The position numbers and the translations under genes were made by a program. The notes under the pieces were generated by a model. The model was not told where the DNA came from and did no database searches. It saw only the letters and a program-made list of their open reading frames with translations. A DNA stretch of 64,000 nucleotides from Piscicola geometra (lineage: Eukaryota; Annelida; Clitellata; Hirudinida; Piscicolidae): contig CALSEQ010000043.1 in NCBI GenBank assembly GCA_943735955.1, positions 439,001 through 503,000 on the forward strand. Direction: 5' to 3'. This document shows, piece by piece, positions 1 through 8,540 of this stretch. Within the stretch, counting starts at the first letter, position 1. Each line of letters opens with the position of its first letter.

Positions 1-137
1 ACACCGAACACCCCCACTGTTATCACACAGCGATTTGTCACTTTCTCTGAAAGTTTCATTTCGATCGATAGGTGCCTCACCACTCTGTTGATAGCCTAGA
101 CGGCTGCTTTCTCTGTTTCCCTCGCCGGAATATTTCC
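1..137. repeat. Left partial monomer (3' part)
   Basis: This is the tail of a monomer whose start lies outside the window. It opens inside the GATACACCGAACACCCCC segment and runs through the TCGATCGA palindrome, the GATAGCCTAGACGG segment and the GCCGGAA run before the first unit anchor at 138. It carries CCACTGTTATCAC where most copies have TTGTCAC. Confidence 0.95.
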
Positions 138-204
138 CTACTCTAGGGGATTTTTCCTACGAGAACTCTGGTGCTTTTCAGAAAATTTGTTTTCTGAACA
201 CCTC

Positions 205-452
205 AGTATAGGATCAGAGAAGAGCTTAAGAGCCCGTCGAAACTCTGTGAGTGAGCGGATCCAAACGGTCCGGCGCCCAAAAAGTCTAACCGGCAATGGC
301 CGCAAGGTTCTTTGCTCAGTACTTCGAGGATACCGGACAAAGTGGAACAGACCTTGCTCTATGTCAACCCGGGCTAAAACCCCACAGGCTTGCATAGAGT
401 GTAGGATCGGTCACTGCCCCTGGATTCCTATGATAGGCCGCTGATCCTTACT
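205..452. repeat. Long-range inverted repeat within the monomer
   Basis: AGTATAGGATCAG (205-217) and CTGATCCTTACT (441-452) are reverse complements except for one extra T in the left arm. They bracket about 220 bp in unit 1 and recur at the same offsets in most units; several copies read CTGATTCTTACT (for example near 25005 and 26946). It may be an ancestral feature of the monomer or coincidence. No target-site duplication or transposase frame supports a mobile-element reading. Confidence 0.55.
357..399. repeat. Short inverted repeat CTCTATG / CATAGAG
   Basis: The seven-base arms at 357-363 and 393-399 are separated by 29 bp that include the CCCGGG palindrome. In many left-subfamily units both arms change together, to CTCTGTG and CATCGAG. 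The changed bases are not paired with each other, so this is a linked haplotype rather than a compensatory pair, and selection on a stem is not supported. Confidence 0.5.
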
Positions 453-496
453 CCCATCCACACACATGAGACAGTCCGAGGCCAATACGGTGCCAA

Positions 497-503
497 TTTT
501 TTT
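497..503 (+). repeat. T7 homopolymer tract
   Basis: Seven T residues after CGCCAA (here TGCCAA), followed by a T-rich stretch with ACTTCTTTATCTTTACT. The tract is kept in nearly all units; units near 23767 and 25708 read TTTTTTCAC. It would stop RNA polymerase III if such a transcript existed, but no matching internal promoter was found, so it is listed only as a tract. Confidence 0.7.
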
Positions 504-521
504 ATTTCTTTATCTTTACTT

Positions 522-612
522 CCCATGCACCCCCACACCAAATCCTTTTTACCCCCCAACTAAACCTTCTGGCAAATGGTTGTCCTCACTGTCTCACCCT
601 AATCCCAACCCC
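522..612 (-). repeat. C-rich top strand / clustered G-runs on bottom strand
   Basis: The bottom strand has runs of G6, G5 and a shorter run within 36 bp (552-557, 530-534, 522-524; most other units have four Gs at the last position). A second cluster of G4, G3 and G3 lies within 16 bp (597-612). The tract at 552-557 is five or six C long between units and is the main cause of the 646/647 length difference. Units at about 42.5-51 kb carry TACCACCC and right-end units TACCCTCC, which break the longest run. Confidence 0.75.
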
Positions 613-773
613 ACACACATGGACAGCGCGAAAGATCCATGGTGGATACACCGAACACCCCCACTCTTGTCACACAGCGATTTGTCACTTTCTCTGAAAG
701 TTTTATTTCGATCGATAGGTGCCTCACCACTCTGTTGATAGCCTAGACGGCTGCTTTCTCTGTTTCCCTCGCC

Positions 774-804
774 GGAAATTTTCCCTACTCTAGGGGATTT
801 TTCC
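774..804. repeat. Imperfect inverted repeat (dyad 1), unit 1/2 junction
   Basis: Arms GGAAATTTTCCCTA (774-787) and TAGGGGATTTTTCC (791-804) flank the spacer CTC. Eleven of fourteen positions pair, including an unbroken CCCTA/TAGGG core next to the spacer. It recurs in most units. Some units at 33-40 kb have TAGGGATTTTTTC instead, and units at 54.4, 55.7, 57.7 and 59.0 kb have CTCTGGGGA, both of which weaken it. Function is unknown. Confidence 0.75.
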
Positions 805-823
805 TACGAGAACTCTGGGGCTT

Positions 824-845
824 TTCAGAAAATTTGTTTTCTGAA
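824..845. repeat. Perfect 9-bp inverted repeat with 4-nt loop (dyad 2)
   Basis: TTCAGAAAA (824-832), loop TTTG (833-836), TTTTCTGAA (837-845). The equivalent in unit 1 is 177-198. It lies 19 bp downstream of dyad 1 and is present in most copies. Exceptions seen: TTCTGAAAA in unit 16 (about 9871), CAGAATATTTG in units at 48.0, 52.5, 53.1 and 56.4 kb, and CAAAAAATTTG near 31.84 and 33.14 kb. It could extrude as a cruciform or be a protein-binding dyad; neither is shown by sequence. Confidence 0.85.
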
Positions 846-3800
846 CACCTCAGTATAGGATCAGAGAAGAGCTTAAGAGCCCGTCGAAACTCTGTGAGTG
901 AGCGGATCCAAACGGTCCGGCGCCCAAAAAGTCCAACCGGCAATAGCTGCAAGGTTCTTTGCTCAGTACTTCGGGGATACCGGACAAAGTAGAACAGACC
1001 TTGCTCTGTGTCAACCCGGGCTAAAACCCCACAGGCTTGCATCGAGTGTAGGATCGGTCACTGCCCCTGGATGCCTATGATAGGCCGCTGATCCTTACTC
1101 CCACCCACACACATGAGACAGTCCGAGGCCAATACGGCGCCAATTTTTTTACTTCTTTATCTTTACTCCCCATGCACCCCCACACCAAATCCTTTTTACC
1201 CCCAACCAAACCAACAGGCAAATGGTTGTCCTCACTGTCTCACCCTAATCCCAACCCCACACAGATGGACAGCGCGAAAGATCCATGGAGGATACACCGA
1301 ACACCCCCATTGTTGTCACACAGCGATTTGTCACTTTCTCTGAAAGTTTCATTTCGATTGATAGGTGCCTCACCACTCTGTTGATAGCCTAGACGGCTGC
1401 TTTCTCTGTTTCCCTGGCCGGAAATTTTCCCTACTCTAGGGGATTTTTCCTACGAGAACTCTGGGGCTTTTCAGAAAATTTGTTTTCTGAACACCTCAGT
1501 ATAGGATCAGAAAAGAGCTTAAGAGCCCGTCGAAACTCTGTGAGTGAGCGGATCCAAACGGTCCGGCGCCCAAAAAGTCTAACCGGCAATGGCCGCAAGG
1601 TTCTTTGCTCAGTACTTCGAGGATACCGGACAAAGTGGAACAGACCTTGCTCTATGTCAACCCGGGCTAAAACCCCACAGGCTTGCATAGAGTGTAGGAT
1701 CGGTCACTGCCCCTGGATTCCTATGATAGGCCGCTGATCCTTACTCCCACCCACACACATGAGACAGTCCGAGGCCAATACGGCGCCAATTTTTTTACTT
1801 CTTTATCTTTACTTCCCATGCACCCCCACACCAAATCCTTTTTACCCCCCAACTAAACCTTCTGGCAAATGGTTGTCCTCACTGTCTCACCCTAATCCCA
1901 ACCCCACACACATGGACAGCGCGAAAGATCCATGGTGGATACACCGAACACCCCCACTCTTGTCACACAGCGATTTGTCACTTTCTCTGAAAGTTTCATT
2001 TCGATCGATAGGTGCCTCACCACTCTGTTGATAGCCTAGACGGCTGCTTTCTCTGTTTCCCTCGCCGGAAATTTTCCCTACTCTAGGGGATTTTTCCTAC
2101 GATAACTCTGGGGCTTTTCAGAAAATTTGTTTTCTGAACACCTCAGTATAGGATCAGAGAAGAGTTTAAGAGCCCGTCGAAACTCTGTGAGTGAGCGGAT
2201 CCAAACGGTCCGGCGCCCAAAAAGTCCAACCGGCAATAGCCGCAAGGTTCTTTGCTCAGTACTTCGGGGATACCGGACAAAGTAGAACAGACCTTGCTCT
2301 GTGTCAACCCGGGCTAAAACCCCACAGGCTTGCATCGAGTGTAGGATCGGTCACTGCCCCTGGATGCCTATGATAGGCCGCTGATCCTTACTCCCACCCA
2401 CACACATGAGACAGTCCGAGGCCAATACGGCGCCAATTTTTTTACTTCTTTATCTTTACTCCCCATGCACCCCCACACCAAATCCTTTTTACCCCCAACC
2501 AAACCTACAGGCAAATGGTTGTCCTCACTGTCTCACCCTAATCCCAACCCCACACAGATGGACAGCGCGAAAGATCCATGGAGGATACACCGAACACCCC
2601 CATTGTTGTCACACAGCGATTTGTCACTTTCTCTGAAAGTTTCATTTCGATCGATAGGTGCCTCACCACTCTGTTGATAGCCTAGACGGCTGCTTTCTCT
2701 GTTTCCCTCGCCGGAAATTTTCCCTACTCTAGGGGATTTTTCCTACGATAACTCTGGGGCTTTTCAGAAAATTTGTTTTCTGAACACCTCAGTATAGGAT
2801 CAGAGAAGAGTTTAAGAGCCCGTCGAAACTCTGTGAGTGAGCGGATCCAAACGGTCCGGCGCCCAAAAAGTCCAACCGGCAATAGCCGCAAGGTTCTTTG
2901 CTCAGTACTTCGGGGATACCGGACAAAGTAGAACAGACCTTGCTCTGTGTCAACCCGGGCTAAAACCCCACAGGCTTGCATCGAGTGTAGGATCGGTCAC
3001 TGCCCCTGGATGCCTATGATAGGCCGCTGATCCTTACTCCCACCCACACACATGAGACAGTCCGAGGCCAATACGGCGCCAATTTTTTTACTTCTTTATC
3101 TTTACTCCCCATGCACCCCCACACCAAATCCTTTTTACCCCCAACCAAACCTACAGGCAAATGGTTGTCCTCACTGTCTCACCCTAATCCCAACCCCACA
3201 CAGATGGACAGCGCGAAAGATCCATGGAGGATACACCGAACACCCCCATTGTTGTCACACAGCGATTTGTCACTTTCTCTGAAAGTTTCATTTCGATCGA
3301 TAGGTGCCTCACCACTCTGTTGATAGCCTAGACGGCTGCTTTCTCTGTTTCCCTCGCCGGAAATTTTCCCTACTCTAGGGGATTTTTCCTACGAGAACTC
3401 TGGGGCTTTTCAGAAAAAATTTTTTCTGAACACCTCAGTATAGGATCAGAGAAGAGCTTAAGAGCCCGTTGAAACTCTGTGAGTGAGCGAATCCAAACGG
3501 TCCGGCGCCCAAAAAGTCCAACCGGCAATGGCCGCAAGGTTCTTTGCTCAGTACTTCGAGGATACCGGACAAAGTGGAACAGACCTTGCTCAATGTCAAC
3601 CCGGGCTAGAACCCCACAGGCTTGCATAGAGTGTAGGATCGGTCACTGCCCCTGGATGCCTATGATAGGCCGCTGATCCTTACTCCCACCCACACACATG
3701 AGACAGTCCGAGGCCAATACGGCGCCAATTTTTTTACTTCTTTATCTTTACTCCCCATGCACCTTCACACCAAATCCTTTTTACCCCCAACCAAACCTAC

Positions 3801-4343
3801 AGGCAAATGGTTGTCCTCACTGTCTCACCCTAATCCCAACCCCACACAGATGGACAGCGCGAAAGATCCATGGAGGATACACCGAACACCCCCATTGTTG
3901 TCACACAGCGATTTGTCACTTTCTCTGAAAGTTTCATTTCGATCGATAGGTGCCTCACCACTCTGTTGATAGCCTAGACGGCTGCTTTCTCTGTTTCCCT
4001 CGCCGGAAATTTTCCCTACTCTAGGGGATTTTTCCTACGAGAACTCTGGGGCTTTTCAGAAAATTTGTTTTCTGAACACCTTAGTATAGGATCAGAGAAG
4101 AGCTTAAGAGCCCGTCGAAACTCTGTGAGTGAGCGAATCCAAACGGTCCGGCGCCCAAAAAGTCCAACCGGCCATGGCCGCAAGGTTCTTTGCTCAGTAC
4201 TTTGAGGATACCGGACAAAGTGGAACAGACCTTGCTTTATGTCAACACGGGCTAAAACCCCACAGGCTTGCATAGAGTGTAGGATCGGTCACTGCCCCTG
4301 GATGCCTATGATAGGCCGCTGATCCTTACTCCCACCCACACAC

Positions 4344-7300
4344 ATGAGACAGTTCGAGGCCAATACGGCGCCAATTTTTTTACTTCTTTATCTTTACTCC
4401 CCATGCACCCCCACACCAAATCCTTTTCACCCCCAACCAAACCAACAGGCAAATGGTTGTCCTCACTGTCTCACCCTAATCCCAACCCCACACACATGGA
4501 CAGCGCGAAAGATCCATGGAGGATACACCGAACACCCCCATTGTTGTCACAAAGCGATTTGTCACTTTCTCTGAAAGTTTCATTTCGATCGATAGGTGCC
4601 TCACCACTCTGTTGATAGCCTAGACGGCTGCTTTCTCTGTTTCCCTCGCCCGAAATTTTCCCTACTCTAGGGGATTTTTCCTACGAGAACTCTGGTGCTT
4701 TTCAGAAAATTTGTTTTCTGAACACCTCAGTATAGGATCAGAGAAGAGCTTAAGAGCCCGTCGAAACTCTGTGAGTGAGCGGATCCAAACGGTCCAGCGC
4801 CCAAAAAGTCTAACCGGCAATGGCCGCAAGGTTCTTTGCTCAGTACTTCGAGGATACCGGACAAAGTGGAACATACCTTGCTCTATGTCAACCCGGGCTA
4901 AAACCCCACAGGCTTGCATAGGGTGTAGGATCGGTCACTGCCCCTGGATGCCTATGATAGGCCGCTGATCCTTACTCCCACCCACACACATGATACAGTT
5001 CGAGGCCAATACGGCGCCAATTTTTTTACTTCTTTATCTTTACTCCCCATGCACCCCCACACCAAATCCTTTTTACCCCCAACCAAACCTACAGGCAAAT
5101 GGTTGTCCTCACTGTCTCACCCTAATCCCAACCCCACACAGATGGACAGCGCGAAAGATCCATGGAGGATACACCGAACACCCCCATTGTTGTCACACAG
5201 CGATTTGTCACTTTCTCTGAAAGTTTCATTTCGATCGATAGGTGCCTCACCACTCTGTTGATAGCCTAGACGGCTGCTTTCTCTGTTTCCCTCGCCGGAA
5301 ATTTTCCCTACTCTAGGGGATTTTTCCTACGAGAACTCTGGGGCTTTTCAGAAAAAAATTTTTCTGAACACCTCAGTATAGGATCAGAGAAGAGCTTAAG
5401 AGCCCGTTGAAACTTTGTGAGTGAGCGAATCCAAACGGTCCGGCGCCCAAAAAGTACAACCGGCAATGGCCGCAAGGTTCTTTGCTCAGTACTTCGAGGA
5501 TACCGGACAAAGTGGAACAGACCTTGCTCAATGTCAACCCGGGCTAAAACCCCACAGGCTTGCATAGAGTGTAGGATCGGTCACTGCCCCTGGATGCCTA
5601 TGATAGGCCGCTGATCCTTACTCCCACCCACACACATGAGACAGTCCGAGGCCAATACGGCGCCAATTTTTTTACTTCTTTATCTTTACTCCCCATGCAC
5701 CCCCACACCAAATCCTTTTTACCCCCCAACCAAACCTACTGGCAAATAGTTGTCCTCACTGTCTCACCCTAATCTCAACCCCACACACATGGACAGCGCG
5801 AAAGATCTATGGTGGATACACCGAACACCCCCACTCTTGTCACACAGCGATTTGTCACTTTCTCTGAAAGTTTTATTCCGATCGATAGGTGCCTCACCAC
5901 TCTGTTGATAGCCTAGACGGCTGCTTTCTCTGTTTCCCTCGCCGGAAATTTTCCCTACTCTAGGGGATTTTTCCTACGAGAACTCTGGGGCTTTTCAGAA
6001 AATTTGTTTTCTGAACACCTCAGTATAGGATCAGAGAAGAGCTTAAGAGCCCGTTGAAACTCTGTGAGTGAGCGAATCCAAACGGTCCGGCGCCCAAAAA
6101 GTCCAACCGGCAATGGCCGCAAGGTTCTTTGCTCAGTACTTCGAGGATACCGGACAAAGTGGAACAGACCTTGCTCAATGTCAACCCGGGCTAAAACCCC
6201 ACAGGCTTGCATAGAGTGTAGGATCGGTCACTGCCCCTGGATGCCTATGATAGGCCGCTGATCCTTACTCCCACCCACACACATGAGACAGTCCGAGGCC
6301 AATACGGCGCCAATTTTTTTACTTCTTTATCTTTACTCCCCATGCACCCCCACACCAAATCCTTTTTACCCCCCAACCAAACCTACTGGCAAATAGTTGT
6401 CCTCACTGTCTCACCCTAATCTCAACCCCACACACATGGACAGCGCGAAAGATCTATGGTGGATACACCGAACACCCCCACTCTTGTCACACAGCGATTT
6501 GTCACTTTCTCTGAAAGTTTTATTCCGATCGATAGGTGCCTCACCACTCTGTTGATAGCCTAGACGGCTGCTTTCTCTGTTTCCCTCGCCGGAAAATTTC
6601 CCTACTCTAGGGGATTTTTCCTACGAGAACTCTGGGGCTTTTCAGAAAATTTGTTTTCTGAACACCTCAGTATAGGATCAGAGAAGAGCTTAAGAGCCCG
6701 TCGAAACTCTGTGAGTGAGCGGATCCAAACGGTCCGGCGCCCAAAAAGTCCAACCGGCAATGGCCGCAAGGTTCTTTGCTCAGTACTTCAAGGATACCGG
6801 ACAAAGTGGAACAGACCTTGCTCTATGTCAACACGGGCTAAAACCCCACAGGCTTGCATAGAGTGTAGGATCGGTCACTGCCCCTGGATGCCTATGATAG
6901 GCCGCTGATCCTTACTCCCACCCACACACATGAGACAGTTCGAGGCCAATACGGCGCCAATTTTTTTACTTCTTTATCTTTACTCCCCATGCACCCCCAC
7001 ACCAAATCCTTTTCACCCCCAACCAAACCAACAGGCAAATGGTTGTCCTCACTGTCTCACCCTAATCCCAACCCCACACACATGGACAGCGCGAAAGATC
7101 CATGGAGGATACACCGAACACCCCCATTGTTGTCACAAAGCGATTTGTCACTTTCTCTGAAAGTTTCATTTCGATCGATAGGTGCCTCACCACTCTGTTG
7201 ATAGCCTAGACGGCTGCTTTCTCTGTTTCCCTCGCCCGAAATTTTCCCTACTCTAGGGGATTTTTCCTACGAGAACTCTGGTGCTTTTCAGAAAATTTGT

Positions 7301-8220
7301 TTTCTGAACACCTCAGTATAGGATCAGAGAAGAGCTTAAGAGCCCGTCGAAACTCTGTGAGTGAGCGGATCCAAACGGTCCAGCGCCCAAAAAGTCTAAC
7401 CGGCAATGGCCGCAAGGTTCTTTGCTCAGTACTTCGAGGATACCGGACAAAGTGGAACATACCTTGCTCTATGTCAACCCGGGCTAAAACCCCACAGGCT
7501 TGCATAGAGTGTAGGATCGGTCACTGCCCCTGGATGCCTATGATAGGCCGCTGATCCTTACTCCCACCCACACACATGAGACAGTTCGAGGCCAATACGG
7601 CGCCAATTTTTTTACTTCTTTATCTTTACTCCCCATGCACCCCCACACCAAATCCTTTTCACCCCCAACCAAACCAACAGGCAAATGGTTGTCCTCACTG
7701 TCTCACCCTAATCCCAACCCCACACACATGGACAGCGCGAAAGATCCATGGAGGATACACCGAACACCCCCATTGTTGTCACAAAGCGATTTGTCACTTT
7801 CTCTGAAAGTTTCATTTCGATCGATAGGTGCCTCACCACTCTGTTGATAGCCTAGACGGCTGCTTTCTCTGTTTCCCTCGCCCGAAATTTTCCCTACTCT
7901 AGGGGATTTTTCCTACGAGAACTCTGGTGCTTTTCAGAAAATTTGTTTTCTGAACACCTCAGTATAGGATCAGAGAAGAGCTTAAGAGCCCGTCGAAACT
8001 CTGTGAGTGAGCGGATCCAAACGGTCCAGCGCCCAAAAAGTCTAACCGGCAATGGCCGCAAGGTTCTTTGCTCAGTACTTCGAGGAAACCGGACAAAGTG
8101 GAACATACCTTGCTCTATGTCAACCCGGGCTAAAACCCCACAGGCTTGCATAGAGTGTAGGATCGGTCACTGCCCCTGGATGCCTATGATAGGCCGCTGA
8201 TCCTTACTCCCACCCACACA
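4344..8220. repeat. Four-monomer offset (2,586 bp) with monomer triplication
   Basis: The stretch from 4344 (TTCGAGGCC, TTTTCACCCCC, CACAAAGCG) recurs at 6930 and 7576. The monomer at 4662 with GGTCCAGCGCC and GAACATACC recurs at 7248 and 7894. Between them, units at 5308-6601 have a different type with TACTGGCAAATAGTTG. Confidence 0.7.
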
Positions 8221-8540
8221 CATGAGACAGTCTGAGGCCAATACGGCGCCAATTTTTTTACTTCTTTATCTTTACTTCCCATGCACCCCCACACCAAATC
8301 CTTTTTACCCCCCAACCAAACCTACTGGCAAATAGTTGTCCTCACTGTCTCACTCTAATCTCAACCCCACACACATGGACAGCGCGAAAGATCCATGGTG
8401 GATACACCGAACACCCCCACTCTTGTCACACAGCGATTTGTCACTTTCTCTGAAAGTTTTATTCCGATCGATAGGTGCCTCACCACTCTGTTGATAGCCT
8501 AGACGGCTGCTTTCTCTGTTTCCCTCACCGGAAATTTTCC

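Larger units (their letters stand above)
138..784. repeat. Representative satellite monomer (unit 1, 647 bp)
   Basis: Used here as the reference for internal positions. Order of parts: anchor CTACTCTAGG (138); 9-bp dyad (177-198); inverted-repeat arm AGTATAGGATCAG (205-217); the AflII-type site CTTAAG; BamHI-type GGATCC near 257; CGGCGCC near 270; ScaI-type AGTACT near 318; SmaI-type CCCGGG near 368; second arm CTGATCCTTACT (441-452); CACACATGAGACAG (461-474); T7 tract (497-503); C-rich tract (522-557); CACACATGGACAG (614-626); NcoI-type CCATGG near 638; the TCGATCGA palindrome near 709; GATAGCCTAGACGG near 737. Each of these restriction sites occurs about once per unit, so a digest should give a 646/647-bp ladder. 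The top strand is C-rich and G-poor from 450 to 660. No gene is recognised in it. Confidence 0.95.
138..3369. repeat. Two-monomer repeat zone, 1,293 bp, then single-unit amplification
   Basis: Units 1 and 3 share one set of variants and units 2 and 4 another, at an offset of 1,293 bp (for example 466 and 1759, 785 and 2078). Units 4 and 5 then match each other at 646 bp, both with GATAACTCTGG and GAAGAGTTTAAGAG. This suggests a dimer repeat followed by duplication of one monomer. Confidence 0.7.

Noticed and set aside
208..222. Retrotransposon primer-binding site (AGGATCAGAG resembles the initiator-Met type)
   Set aside because: Two mismatches in the first bases, no TG...CA long terminal repeat ends, no polypurine tract and no retroelement frame nearby.
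306..331. Spliced-leader RNA donor (GGTTCTTTGCTCAG followed later by a U-rich Sm-like site)
   Set aside because: No GT splice donor follows the leader-like part; the next bases are GATACC. The U7 tract is about 170 bp away and not flanked by an Sm consensus (A-U4-6-G).
322..338. CENP-B box-like sequence CTTCGAGGATACCGGAC
   Set aside because: It matches 7 of 9 core positions of NTTCGNNNNANNCGGGN. By a simple estimate one or two such matches are expected by chance over both strands of a 647-bp unit, and the A and last G of the core are missing.
205..340. 5S rRNA-like gene
   Set aside because: AGCTTAAG (near 223) and AGTACTTCGA (near 318) recall the box A and box C areas of eukaryotic 5S rRNA. 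They are almost 100 bp apart instead of about 20-30, and the rest of the gene does not align.
596..607. Telomere repeat (ATTAGGG on the bottom strand)
   Set aside because: A single CACCCTAATCCC per unit with no tandem hexamer or heptamer. It lies in a generally C-rich stretch.
450..700. Ribosomal DNA intergenic spacer
   Set aside because: No 18S, 5.8S or 28S sequence occurs in 64 kb and no recognisable Pol I promoter element. A distant origin from a spacer subrepeat cannot be excluded without a search.
735..752. RNA polymerase III A box (TAGCCTAGACG) of a tRNA or SINE
   Set aside because: It fits the loose consensus TRGYNNARNNG, but such a match is expected about once per 2 kb per strand. 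No B box close to GGTTCGANTCC lies at a suitable distance; the best, GGTTCTTTGCT, keeps only the first half.
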